Below are positions 11,510-22,536 of a stretch of DNA of 64,000 bases, piece after piece. This DNA is from Pollenia angustigena (taxonomy: Eukaryota > Arthropoda > Insecta > Diptera > Polleniidae): NCBI GenBank assembly GCA_930367215.1, contig OV884058.1, positions 203,068,208 through 203,132,207 on the forward strand, written 5' to 3'. Numbering within the stretch: the stretch's first letter is position 1; every line of letters begins with the position of its first letter. The notes beneath the pieces were generated by a model. It saw only the letters and a list, made by a program, of their open reading frames with translations. It searched no databases and was not told the DNA's origin. Position numbers and translations under genes: made by a program.

Positions 11510-12432
11510 CGTGTAAGGAATAACACAGGACTAGGAAAAGAACCAGAATCAGGACAAGGAGGAGGATTGGGAATAGGCATAATGTAAGGACCATGAACAT
11601 GACTAAACATAGGACTAGGAGCAAGAATAGAAAAAGGCATAGGATAAAGGCTATAAATAAATTTAGGAAAAGCAATAACACTAGTAATAGGATAAAAAAC
11701 AACATTAGCAATAGGACTTGGAGTATGACAAGGAAAAAAACTGAAATATAACTGGGAATAAGACGAGAAGGATGTGGGGTTCCACTGTGCATTAAACTGG
11801 TAATATAGCCAAGGATGGGACTAGGAATAGGACTAGTAAAAGGATATGGAACCGCATAAGAAGTTAATATGAGTAGGATCTTCTTCTTAAATAGGACTAG
11901 GAAAAGTTCCAGGACTATTAGAAATATTGGTCAAAAAATTTAAATATGGATTGGAATAGCAATTGAACTAAGGAAGAGAATGAGGTAAAGAAATAAGACC
12001 TGGACTAGGAATAAGAGTGGGGGTATGAGTAAGAGTAAGAGTAAGTGTAAGAGTAAGAGTAAAAGTAAGAGAAAGAGTAAGAGTAAGATTAAGAGTAAGA
12101 GTAAGAGTAAGAGTAGGAGTAAGAGTAAGAGTAAGATTAAGAGTAAGAGTAAGAGTAAGAGTAAGAGTAAGAGTAACAGTAACAGTAACAGTAAGAGTAA
12201 GAGTAAGAGTAAGAGTAAGAGTAAGAGTAAGAGTAAGAGTAAGAGTAAGAGTAAGAGTAAGAGTAAGAGTAAGAGTAAGAGTAAGAGTAAGAGTAAGAGT
12301 AAGAGTAAGAGTAAGAGTAAGAGTAAGAGTAAGTGTAAGAGGAAGAGCAAGAGTAAGAGTAGGACTTGAAGAAGGAGTAGGGGTAGGGGAAGGGATAGGC
12401 ATAGGGTTAGGAGTAGGTGTAGAAGTAGGAGT
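11510..12432 (+). repeat. Purine-rich hexanucleotide array H, block 1
   Basis: Degenerate repeats of period 6 with consensus close to AGGAHT/AGNANT on the plus strand (AGGACTAGGAAT-type at the left). They become nearly perfect AGAGTA repeats at about 12025-12360, then TAGGGGTAGG-type at the right. Long Lys-Ser, Leu or Leu-Thr frames through this stretch are consequences of the period and are not genes. The block is interrupted at 12433 by a hAT element and resumes at 13085. Confidence 0.95.
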
Positions 12433-12445
12433 TAGTGCTGGGAAA

Positions 12446-12530
12446 CTATCGATAGACTATCGATATTATCGATAGTCTTAAAATATCGAAACTATCGATA
12501 GGAAAAACATCAATATCGATATTATTATTA
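12446..12530. promoter_or_regulatory. Cluster of five TATCGATA (DRE-type) sites; three more at 13037-13072
   Basis: Exact TATCGATA occurs five times in the left subterminal region and three times in the right, plus near-matches (TATCGAAA, GTCGATAG). TATCGATA is the core of the Drosophila DNA-replication-related element bound by DREF. Here the symmetrical placement next to the TIRs suggests transposase binding sites; use as a host regulatory element is only a possibility. Confidence 0.7.
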
Positions 12531-12808
12531 TTTAAAATACAGCTATGAAGACATGTTACAGCAGCTATACACACACAGTTTTTTGCCGTAATTTTTTACT
12601 TGCTATTATTAATTCGCGCTGAATTACAGCAAAGATTACAAACAACAAGAATGGCAAGTGGTTTGGATAGCTTAGCAGTGCTTTTTACTGCTAATTAAAG
12701 GACTTTAGGTCGAAATTTTTACATGTTTTATAGGGACTGAAATGGCAAATAATTTTGTAATGTTGTAAAAAAATGCAAATCCAAATGCAATTAGACAAAA
12801 CAATAAAC

Positions 12809-12930
12809 GACCATTAGAGGATAAGTCCGCTAGATTGATAACCTTTTTGGGTTTAGAATTTAGAAAATTTTTTAAAGTTGCAATGGAATATCTTATAGTC
12901 CCTGTTACTTTGGTTCCTTCAGAAAGGAAT
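12809..12930 (+). pseudogene. hAT transposase C-terminal (dimerisation) remnant
   Basis: The plus strand reads AMEYLIVPVTLVPSERN at about 12880-12930, preceded by RPLEDKSARLITFLGLEFRK in the same frame. This matches the hAT C-terminal dimerisation motif, usually 'YLxxPATSVPSERVFS'. A stop follows soon after SERNNT. It shows that the element derives by internal deletion from an autonomous hAT. No catalytic residues remain. Confidence 0.8.
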
Positions 12931-13084
12931 AATACATAAGTCTTATACATTCATTAGTGATAAAAACAACGAACTTTAGCGTTATAAAGAAATAATTAAA
13001 GTTTTCCTGCACAAGTACAAACATTCAGTCGATAGTAATATCGATATATCGATAGTTGAAAATATCGATAGTATCCCAGCACTA

Positions 13085-13147
13085 GTAGGAGTAGGAGTAG
13101 GAGTAGGAGAAGGAGTAGAAGTAGAAGAGGAAGAAGTAGATGTAGAT
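13085..13147 (+). repeat. Hexanucleotide array H, block 2
   Basis: GTAGGA/GTAGAA repeats between the two hAT insertions, continuing the array of block 1. The last eight bases (ATGTAGAT) are the TSD of the next element. Confidence 0.9.
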
Positions 13148-13571
13148 CAATGGTGTCAATTATGATTGTGTTGGTGAGATTACTTTTATCTCTTACATTC
13201 CCAGCGGGTGAAATGTGCGGTTGCGAGGCCTATTGTAAGGCCTAATTACTGATCTTTTCTAAAGAAAACAGAAATAAAACAAAACAGAAACAAGATAATA
13301 AACAAAATTTTGACATCCAACAATGATAAAGCTAACAAAAAAAGTTATCAGCAGGGCTTTTACGACCACCTGTAATAAATTCGCCTTGCACAACTATTAA
13401 TATATTATTTATGTTTAGAGGCCTCAAAACAGGCCTTGCGATATTTGCGATATTTCCCGCTGAATGAGAGTGTTTTTCAGTAAACAATTATATTTTACGC
13501 TCACAAAATAAAAGACCGTAAGCGTACATGTGAATTAATTTCCACAATTGTGTATGGCGCTGACATCCCTG
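13148..13571. mobile_element. hAT-type MITE with 8-bp TSD
   Basis: Left end CAATGGTGTCAATTAT, right end reverse complement CAGGGATGTCAGCGCC: a decayed inverted repeat around CAnGGnTGTCA. ATGTAGAT flanks both sides (13140-13147 and 13572-13579). 424 bp, no frame. It sits 63 bp from the previous hAT in the same repeat array. Confidence 0.75.
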
Positions 13572-13652
13572 ATGTAGATTTAGAAGTAGGAGAAGGAGCA
13601 GGAGTAGGAGCAGGAGTAATAGTAACAGTAAGAGTAAGGTTAAGAGTTAAGT
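13572..13652 (+). repeat. Hexanucleotide array H, block 3
   Basis: AGTAGGAGAAGGAGCAGGAG-type repeats with the same period and strand bias as the neighbouring blocks. Confidence 0.85.
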
Positions 13653-13870
13653 GGGGAACAGAACAGTAGCTGAAGAACAACTTTACGAATAGCGCTGCAA
13701 GCTGTCAAAAGTTAAAAACGGCAGTTTCAAAATGGTGTCAACAGAACACGTAGTTGTAGTAGGCGTTGCAGTTGAAGTTGAAGTTAAAAGTTCGAAATTT
13801 TTAGCTTTGTTGCGCTACAGAGCATTTTTTAGCTTCAGCTACTACTACAACTTCTTAATTCTGTTCCAGG
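13653..13870. mobile_element. Probable MITE in the array
   Basis: Left GGGGAACAGAACAGTAGCTG and right (reverse complement) CTGGAACAGAA...AGTAGCTGAAG share GGAACAGAA, AGTAGCTGAAG and GTAGCGC/ATAGCGC blocks in inverted order. It interrupts the hexamer array and has no frame. A clean TSD is not visible, so the ends are approximate. Confidence 0.5.
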
Positions 13871-14410
13871 CCTAGTAAGAGCAAGAGTAGGAGTAGGGGT
13901 AGGAGTAGAAGTACGAGTAGTAGAAGAAGTAGAAGTCGTAGTTGGAGTAGGACTAGAAGTAGGAGTTGGAGAAGGAGTAGGTGTAGGAGTTGGAGAAGGA
14001 GTAGAAGTAGAAGTAGAAGTAGAAGTAGAAGTAGAAGTAGAAGAAGAAGAAGAAGAAGTAGATGTAGATGTAGAAGTAGATGTAGATGTAGAAGTAGGAG
14101 TTGGAGTAAAAATAGGAGTCGGTGTGGGAATAGGACTCAGAAAAGATCAAGTTATAACAAGAGAACAACATTAATATGAATAGAAACCAAAGTGAAAATA
14201 GAAATACTAATATAGTAATGATTAGCAATAGCAATAAGCAAAAGCAAAAAAGCACTACAAATAGGAAAAAATATATGTAGAAAGAGTACTGAAAATAGAA
14301 CTAGGAACAATAAAAGCAATAGAATTGGAATAAGGGCTTGGAAATGGAATAAAATTGGATTGGAGTAAGGTCTTGGAACAGGCTTAGAAATAGCCCCAGG
14401 AAAAGAACAG
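13871..14410 (+). repeat. Hexanucleotide array H, block 4
   Basis: AGTAGGAGT and AGTAGA repeats, best ordered at about 13990-14100, then fading into AATAGGA-type degenerate repeats by about 14400. Confidence 0.9.
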
Positions 14411-15456
14411 GATTTGGAAAATCATATTTCTATAAAAAAATTACTTTTGAAAAATCATTTTTGGGAAAAGTTCTCTTGAATAAATTTAAGATTGGCTTAA
14501 AGAAAAAAGACGTTTCCATATGTATACATTTTTAGCTTTATGCATTATATTTAAGCAAAAAGCATTTATTTATATTATAGTTAAATATCTTATCTGTTTT
14601 GGTTTTGTTTCAAAGAAAAACTTTTGTTATATAAAAATTTTAAAAATATATTCAAAATCAATACTGGTAAAATTGACATTTATTTCGCAATACAAAAAAA
14701 ATCAAGAAAACAAAATGAAAAACAACGGCTTTGTCACATGAATGGCAAAAACAATTCCTGACTGACTGACTAACGACAAAACATTAGATTCCGTCTCTTT
14801 GCTGTCTTCTAATTCTACTTTATTTTTATTGTCTAAGAATAGTTTCTTGTTCTTCTCGTCAATTCATCTGGTTGTTACAAAATTTTCCAAATAAACGACC
14901 TTCAAAAGCCAGCACTTGCTTAACAATATTATTTATTTGTATGTTTTGGAAAACAAAAGATCTTGCAAAAGTTTCTGTCTAGATTTTTTTTTAATGCCAA
15001 ATGCTTTAAAAGTAATTTTGGGTGCCAAGTAAAACACACTTGAATTTGTTGGCAAAATTAAATATTTGGCCATTGATCTCTGTCTTAAATTTGTTTTCAA
15101 ACATGTTTTTGTGTTTAAATGTATAAACATAATTAACTACAACGGAAGTTGGTAGTTGAGATTATTTTAAGATTATTAAAAACAAAATGGTAAATATTTC
15201 TTTCTGTGTTATAGTCTGGGATAAAAACTTCGACATTATTTCAGTTAAGAAAATAATGTGATAATTTTTTAATTGAAATTAATAAGAAATATTTATGCTA
15301 GTTTTATGAAGGCCTAAAGAAGGTTAAGTCTTAAGCCTAATACATTTTAATTAAGTTAATTAATAGGTTAAGTTATAGGACAACGAACAAGACTACGAAT
15401 TGAACTAAGATTTGAACAAGGAATAGGTTAGCAGTAAAATAGCAGTAAAAATAAGA
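14411..15456. other. No gene recognised; weak trace of array H at 15361-15450
   Basis: AT-rich. A faint GGACAACGAACAAGACTACGAATTGAACTAAG-like stretch at 15375-15430 has the same period-6 purine bias as array H. Short frames only. Confidence 0.5.
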
Positions 15457-15732
15457 CTACACTGAAAAGAAAAATCAATCCGAAGCGGTGTCAAAAATAC
15501 CGTAAGTACAGATTTCCTTAAATCAAGTACAGCATGCTTGATTTAACAACGGATTATTTAAGCGGCCAGTACTTTAAACAATCCGCAATCGGGATTGCTT
15601 TAAGTAAAAGTGGGATACAAGTTAATCTTAAACTGTGCTTGATTCAAGAATTTCTAAGCTGGTTTTAATAACGAATTCGTATTTTAAATAATGCAAAAGT
15701 GATATTGATTCTAACCTTAACACTTGCTCTAT
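15457..15732 (-). repeat. Interspersed repeat, copy 2 (inverted relative to 4107-4400)
   Basis: Reverse-complement similarity to 4107-4400 over several blocks (TTGATTTAA, AATCCG, GGGATTGC, CTTGATTCAAG). No coding capacity. Confidence 0.55.
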
Positions 15733-16550
15733 AAAACCAAAAATTATTATTATTTCATCCAAGTTCCTAGGTGGAACATAGGGCCACAGAATAGACAGCA
15801 TATTATTTTTCACACGTGTTTTTCTCACATTTGTTGTATTCCGACCTTTGTTTACAGAAGAACTCTCAGTTATAAGCAGAGAAGACTAAACTGCTTTTTT
15901 TGCTTTTTTTAGCTATCTATATATGAGGGGTATAGATGCAAGGACTGCAATGTCCACTTTTTTCACAAACGTAACTAAAAATACCATTTAGTTGTATTTA
16001 ATGAATGCTTTCAATTAGTGAATATTACATTACCAGAAATACTTTTATCCCATAAAAAAGTATGTTCAAAAATTAAGAATTGAAAATCCAATGGACATTG
16101 CTGTTTTTGCAATGATCAGTTTGTTAAGCTCTTTTTCTCTCAACTATTTCGAAAATGCATGCTATTTTTTTATTTTGTTTCTTTTTTGCAAAACAAAACT
16201 AAAAAGAAATTAAAAAATAAAACAAATAATTTTTTATATGAAACAGTAAGTTTTATTGTTCATTTTATAACTTTGTCACTGATCGTAATTATGGAGCTAA
16301 GTTGTTATGAAGTTCCTCCAAATCAATCAAGAAAAAACTAAGCCGTTGTTAAGTTTAAGAATTTTATAACTTCTGATTTTTTTAAGTACTTGCCCATGCT
16401 AAAAAAGCAGCAATTTCCATTTGATTTGAGCAAACACAGCAATCTCCAATTTTATTATTATAATTGCCAGCAAACCGCTATATCGATTTGGTTGAAACTT
16501 GCGCCATATCTTAATCATATTCTTATTTACTGAATAGCATGATATACAAT

Positions 16551-17676
16551 TAGTGTTTGGGGTCCGGGATTTCCCGGGTCTAATTTCCCGGGAATTCCCG
16601 GAAAATTTCTGACGGCAATTCCCGGGAAATTTTTTTATTTTTCCCGGGAAATCCGGGAATTTCATAAAAAAGCAATTTTACATAAAAAACGTTAATTTTA
16701 ATTTAATTTTGTTTTTTTTTTATTTATAAAAAATATTTTAAACAAAACTTCAGTTGCTCAAAGTGATTTGTTTTATTTTTTTTACTCGCTGAAATAGATT
16801 TTTGCTTTGACACGCGTTTTAAATTTAAATTGTTGACATTACTGTAAAAAGACAAAAAAAAAACAGCAGTTTACAAACATCAAATATTTTTAAATGTAAT
16901 TCCAAGGCGAAATTAAATTATCTGAAAACAAATAATTACATTTTTGATTCGGCTATATCGAAAAGTTGTATAAAAATATATGCAGAAAATATATATAGAC
17001 GACTTTTTATGAGCTGTTCTTCAGATGCTGAAGAATCTAGTAGTGATGGTGATATCACAGAAATTCGAGTTGATGCTACTTTCAAAAAAAAAAAATTGGA
17101 AAATGCTATCACTAATGCGAAAGCAACTCCAAAATATCGGAAAATTAATAATCTAAACTGCTTTAAAAAAGAGTTTAATATGTATGAAGTAAGCAATAAT
17201 TGAACAAGGAATATGTATTGAAAACCTGTATAATGCTCTTTTAACTATAAAACCAACTTCGGTGGAAAGTGAAAGGGTTTTTTCTCTTGTTGTTCACTTT
17301 GGAACGAAGTAGAGAAATAGAATGTCCAGTGACTCTCTCAACGCATTAGTAGTTTTAAAAACCACATTTTTAAGAAACTAAAAACTAATATAATTATACA
17401 TATAATATATATATATATATGTATGTTATTTTTTTAAATTTGGTAATGAAGATCTCTAGTTTTTTTAATTGTGTTTTGTATATTTAATTAGTTTTACACA
17501 AGCAAATTTGTGATACACATATTGTTCATTTTTAATAAAACTGTTTTAAATATAAATTTTGTTACATTTTAATGACTTTTTTATGATTTTTTTTGATAAT
17601 AAAAATTTCCCGGGAAATAAAAATTTTTTTTCCCGTTTCCCGGGAAATGTAAAAGTCCGGGAATTCCCAAACACTA
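16551..17676. mobile_element. hAT element with CCCGGG-rich subterminal palindromes
   Basis: Ends TAGTGTTTGGGGTCCGGGA and (reverse complement) TAGTGTTTGGGAATTCCCGG. TATACAAT is duplicated exactly on both sides (16543-16550 and 17677-17684), an 8-bp hAT TSD. Both subterminal regions carry repeated TTTCCCGGGAAA and GGGAATTCCC palindromes. 1126 bp with only a C-terminal transposase remnant inside. Confidence 0.9.
17009..17380 (+). pseudogene. hAT transposase C-terminal remnant
   Basis: A 64-codon frame (17009-17203) begins with an acidic Ser/Glu-rich linker (SCSSDAEESSSDGDITEI) and ends in LNCFKKEFNMYEVSNN. After a frame change the plus strand reads GICIENLYNALL, then TIKPTSVESERVFSL, then NRMSSDSLNALVVLK. 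That is the hAT C-terminal dimerisation region ('KPTSVESERVFS', 'NRLSDESLDALVFLK'). The catalytic part of the transposase is missing, so this is a deletion derivative. Confidence 0.85.
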
Positions 17677-17776
17677 TATACAATACATAACTATGAATAT
17701 ACTTTGAGCTAGAGGTTTTTACTATTTATTACGAAAACTATAAATGTGGACATTGCAGTCTTTGCATCTATACCCC

Positions 17777-19376
17777 TCATATATAAAAATGTTTGTATGT
17801 TTGTTTAATTGTTGGCTTATATACTCCTAAACTACTGAACCGATTTTTACAATAACATCACGTGAACCCTAAAAATAAAATAGGCTACTTATTTTTTCGA
17901 TAGGGGCAGGGGAATTGGTACCCCCATTGGATGCTAATATTAAATATCGCATATTTTAAGAGCCGCTGCACGCGGAGATGAAAAATAAAGTGGAGTTGGT
18001 CATACATTTGACCCTTCTTGAGGCATCCTTGACACTACACGGGCCAAATATATGAACTTCAATTATACAAATATGGCGGTTTAATAAAATTCTTAAATTA
18101 ATTAAAATTTTTCGTCTTTTGTGAATACATAAAATCAAAAGTTGTGAACAGATTTCAATCATTTATAGCTTGTTTTGTTTGCAATATTGTTTTTTATATG
18201 ACTCTATAAAATTAGAAGAATAGCTCCATTTTTCAATTTTTTATGAATTTTTAAAAACAAAAACTCCGAAATTTTAATAAAAAAATTATTTTTTTTCCAG
18301 AAAAAAAAATTATGTTTCTAAAACGACTGCGCATATAAGAAAAACGTTTTACCTTTCTTAAAGTAAATTTTATTGCGGAGTTTCGGATTGTTTAGTTTTT
18401 CAATAAGCTAAAGCGTATTTGAGTTACGCGAATATATGTTGTGCAACCTCCTTAATTTTCGAAATAACGGTATATCTCGAAAACCAAAGCTAACCTAAAA
18501 AACGGCTAGCACTACTGGATTCAGCGACCCCGAATTAGGTTAAAAATCTTTCGTTCGTATCATACTAAAATATTAAACAGCAAATACTTTAATCTATCTA
18601 TACAATATATAATTTCTTAGTATGTCATGATGTTTGCATGTATGTCCTATTCTTTCCGCAACTATCCGAAGCCATCTGATGACATAGGAAGCTGAAATTT
18701 GGCACACTTGAAGTACTTTCTCTGCGGAAGATCGTAACGAAGCCATATTTTTGATTTTCGGCTTTTCAACTAGTATAACTATAAAGATCTTATAGAAAAT
18801 ATGTTTTTTTTTTATAATAGAATAATAAGATCATGATTTCTTACACCAAACCTCATATTTTAAGCAGCGCAAACAATTAAATTAAAAAAAAAAAAAGACC
18901 AGTCTAATGCATACATTAAATATCGCTTTACTGAAGAACTATTAAAGAGAGTGTCTTCAAACGTGGTTAAAGCTACTATTATGGTAAACTATAAATTTCA
19001 ATATAACAATGAGTGGAGTTGATAGAGGAGGAGCAGTACCCCTCATAGATAGAAATATAATTAAGAGCCGCTGCACGCATTTTGTTGAACTTTTGGTAGA
19101 ACAATCTTCTGAGCCCCAAAATTGAAATAAAATAGCAGCGGGGGAAGTGTTACCCCCATAGGAAGCCAATGTTTAATATCGCATATCTTAAGAACTGTTA
19201 TAGTAAGATTGTTCAAACTTTGTAGAAGTCACTCTTATGGTATACTACACTTTGAAAATAATAATAAAGCGGGTAAGTGCAGGGGGGAAAAACTTCCCAT
19301 AGGATGCATATATTAAACATCTATCAACTGAAGAAGTGGTTAAAGCAGTGTAGCGAAGCGCACCGGGTTAAGCTAG
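17777..19376 (+). mobile_element. Helitron remnant(s)
   Basis: The 3' end AGCGAAGCGCACCGGGT...CTAGT at 19351-19377 has the Helitron GC-rich hairpin followed by CTAG and an outside T. The 5' part begins TCATATATAAAAATGTTTG and continues with TCCTAAACTACTGAACCGAT, the usual sequence near Helitron 5' ends in insects. A second 5'-like start (TCTATCTATACAATATATA) lies at 18593, so two copies may be nested or fused. Interior units 'ATATTAAATATCGCATATTTTAAGA' type recur near 17937, 18917, 19171 and 19301. No Rep/helicase coding. Confidence 0.65.
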
Positions 19377-19579
19377 TTTTTGGACTTTTTTTTGAATTCC
19401 CATTTTTGTATTAAAAACTTCGTATGTTACTACCAAGGCATATTCCTCTATAAAAGTGAATTCGCCTTGGTAACTACCTTTTTGCAACTCTGTTTTCATT
19501 TCAAAAACAATCAACTGAAATCATATGATACTATGTAGTAGGCTGTTAAAAATAGAAATAAATAAAAAAGTTAAAAAAA

Positions 19580-20058
19580 ATGCCGAAAAAGAAAAGTAAT
19601 AGAAATTTATTATTAAAAATGGTAAAACATATGAAGGAGTCTTTAAAATTGAAGAAAATTGGCAATAAATGCTAATGCAAAATAAATTGTTCGAAAAAGT
19701 CTAATGTGGATCAACATATAAGATGTGGGAAACACCAATTGTCGTCTTCTAAGCAAGAGAACCATCCACAGAAACTAATTACGGAATATCCAGTGACTCC
19801 AACTGCCACAACATTTAAAAAGGATCTTTGTAAAGCATTGTTAGAATCCAATATGCCAATAAAAAAAGTTAGTTCTCCCAGTTGAGAAATATTCGCAAAA
19901 GTCGGTTCCGTCTGAAACTTGCATTCGCCAGAAATACATACCAAAATTGTATAGGGAATCTATAGAATGCGTCGACCAGCCAAAGACAAATATATATGGA
20001 TTTCTGAAGATGAAACTACGGACAACGATTGAGATATGTCGCAAATTTTATTTTTAAA
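19580..20058 (+). pseudogene. hAT transposase N-terminal relic A (rest at 25129-25185)
   Basis: The plus strand starts MPKKKSNRN. It then reads SNVDQHIRCGKHQ (a BED-finger end, H-X4-H type), KLITEYPVTPTATTFKKDLC, KALLESNMPIKKV and, after a frame change, KDKYIWISEDETTDN. The last block matches the 'KKIWVSIDETTD' strand around the first catalytic Asp of a large insect/vertebrate hAT family. The frame runs in phase (RYVANFIFK) to the TSD of the inserted hAT B at 20051-20058. It resumes in phase on the far side at 25129. Stops at about 19882 and 19914 show it was already dead or has decayed since. Confidence 0.8.
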
Positions 20059-22536
20059 TAGGCTGTCCATTACATCTCTTTTAAAGAGAACATGTTCTCT
20101 TTTTGTGTTCGTATCTTTTTGTTCACTCTCTTTTTTTGGTGCGGTAGTTTTTTGTCCAACAGTGCTCTTTATGTACTCTATTTCAAAAAAAAATCCTAGA
20201 TTGATGGAATTTTATTTATTTAGTAGGAATTCGCCACAGAAATCGGAGCTATGGACTTTTTCTCGGCATTTCGATAACACGCTCTAATTGTTTACTGGGT
20301 TAAATCTGTTGACAAGTTAAATCTGTCATTCTGTCAAAAGCAAACCGTTTGCTGTCAAATCAAATACAAATTGTTTATTGTTATTTGCAAAGAGTAACAA
20401 GAGAAGACGAAAATGATTGATGAAAAAGAGAAAATCAGCTGTTTCATACAAACTCGTATAAAACTCGTTTGGTTATGATAACCTACTAAAGGAGAGCAGC
20501 AATAAAAAAGCACTGAAATTGGACTAATGTTCTGTCTCTTTTCATTAAGTTGTCAATCGGTGTCGCCTCTTGTTACTCTTTGGTTATTTGTTTTTCCACG
20601 CTGCAGCGTGGTTGCTTTGTGTAAAGCCTTAAAGTTAATGGTTTAGCTAGTTTAATAAGCAATAAGGTAATCTATTTTTTTAACTTTGATTATTATTTTA
20701 TATTTATATAAAAACTTTTTTCGTAGCCTAGAGATGAGCAAAAGAAAATGTGTTTTTAACCATGATTTACAAACAAAATACAAATCGTTCATTGCCAAAC
20801 CAGAACTTGCAAAACATGAGGCATTCTGCACGATTTGCAAGACCAAAATCTCGAATGCAAATAAAGGACGATGTGATTTGGAGCAACATATTGGTTCGCA
20901 AAGGCACAAACAATCATTACAGGCAGGTGAAGGTTCGAGTAGTTTGACCCAGTTTTTTATACCAAAATATACAAAGCTGGATGACAAGGTAGCTGCTGCA
21001 GAAGGTACCTTAGCTTTCCATACTCTTAAACACCATTTCAGTTTCCGTTCCACCGACTGCAGTTCAAGTTTATTTAAAGAAATATTTGAAGATTCCCAAA
21101 TTGCAAAACTGGTTAGGTCTGCGCATACAAAAACCAGGGCAATTGCAAAAAATGTAATAACACCTTTTTGTATTGAAAATATTAAAAAGGAAATTTCCGA
21201 AATTCCGTATATATCTGTTTCTACAGATAGAAGCACCCATGGTTCAATTAAAATGTTTCCATTATTAATCCAATACTTCAATGCAAAAACTGGAATTCAA
21301 ACGAAAATGTTACATCTGAATAATTTACAAGATGAAAAATCCGAAACCATAGCGAATTATATAATAAAATATTTAACAAAATTTAATTTGTTAGAAAAGT
21401 GTATTGCATTTTCCGCAGATAACTGCAATACGAATTTCGGTGGAATAAAGAGAGCTGACGAAAATAATGTTTATTGCAAATTGAAATCAAAACTGGAAAA
21501 GGATTTAATTGGAATCGGATGCCCAGTTCACATTACTTCTAACTCAGCCAAAACTGGTTTTGATTCGTTTCCTGTTGATGTAGAATTGATTTGTATAAAA
21601 ATCTTTAATTTTTTTTCAATTTACACAGTAAGAACTGAAAGTTTAAAGGAATTTTGCAGCTTCACTGAAATAGAATATAAAAATTTGCTAGGACATTCAG
21701 GCACACGATAGCTATCATTATTTCCCGCAGTGAATTGAATTCTAGAAGTTTTTCCAGCTCTAAAATCTTATTTTTTATCTATTGATAACTGTCCAGTTAT
21801 TCTGGAACGATTTTTTAAGTCAAACTTAAGTGAGGCGTTTTTGTACTTTGTACATTCATTGCAATATGTATTTCACGAAAGAAGTAAAGAGATGGAAATG
21901 GAAACAAATTCAATCTTGGGAGGTATCGTCAATCGTGAAATCTTTGAAGACCACTTTAAAGTGCAGAATTGACCAGAACTTTTTGCCAATTTCCACAAAT
22001 ACAATATTACTTGAATTAATCAGGAACGGATTTGAAACTGAAGTTAATTCTTTTAAAAATGATTGTATGAAGTGCTACCGAAAATCATTGGAATACCTCG
22101 AAAAATGGACAATTCACTTGGATGAGTTCAGTTGCTTCAATTGGATGAAATTGGACGAAGTACCTGAGTGGACATCAGTTGAACTTACGGTCAAATATAT
22201 ATCTTCGAAAGGTGTCGAATTAAGTTTCAATGATTCAAAAGGTTTTGACCAGTTTTGTAACTTAAAAAATTTTGTGGCCGCGAAACTATCTGATACCGAT
22301 GATGAATTTAAAAAACTAATATCAAGTGCAAAATGGTTAAAGTTTTTTGAAAATAATAATAATTCAGAGTATTATTCGGAACTCCTAAAAATTTGTAAAT
22401 TTTTTTTATGCATACCAGGACAAAATGCAAATGTCGAAAAAATATTTTCTTTAATTGGGGCACAATGGACGAAAGAGCGGAACAAACTCAAAATTTCAAC
22501 CATCAGATCGATTCTCACGGTTGTATACAATCTTAA

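Larger units (their letters stand above)
12433..13084. mobile_element. hAT element with TATCGATA subterminal motifs
   Basis: Left end TAGTGCTGGGAAACTATCGA and right end (reverse complement) TAGTGCTGGGATACTATCGA form an inverted repeat of about 21 bp with one mismatch. GTAGGAGT flanks it on both sides (12425-12432 and 13085-13092), an 8-bp TSD as expected for hAT. The host here is itself a GTAGGA repeat, so the TSD alone would be weak evidence. The TIR and the internal hAT C-terminal motif make the call. At 652 bp with no long frame it is non-autonomous. Confidence 0.88.
15918..17785. mobile_element. TIR element interrupted by a hAT
   Basis: TATATATGAGGGGTATAGAT...GCAATGTCCAC at 15918-15957 is matched by the inverted GTGGACATTGC...ATCTATACCCCTCATATATA at 17745-17785. 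The TIRs are about 40 bp with one or two mismatches. Removing the inserted hAT (16551-17676) leaves about 740 bp with no coding frame. TA is present at both outer edges, but TATATA at the ends makes the exact TSD ambiguous. Confidence 0.75.

Noticed and set aside
11940..12402. Long Leu-rich, Leu-Thr and Lys-Ser reading frames in the hexamer array
   Set aside because: A period-6 repeat is open in most frames by construction. No initiation context, no domain, and the frames end where the repeat degrades.
20652..21281. 209-codon minus-strand frame
   Set aside because: Shadow of the hAT B transposase on the opposite strand.
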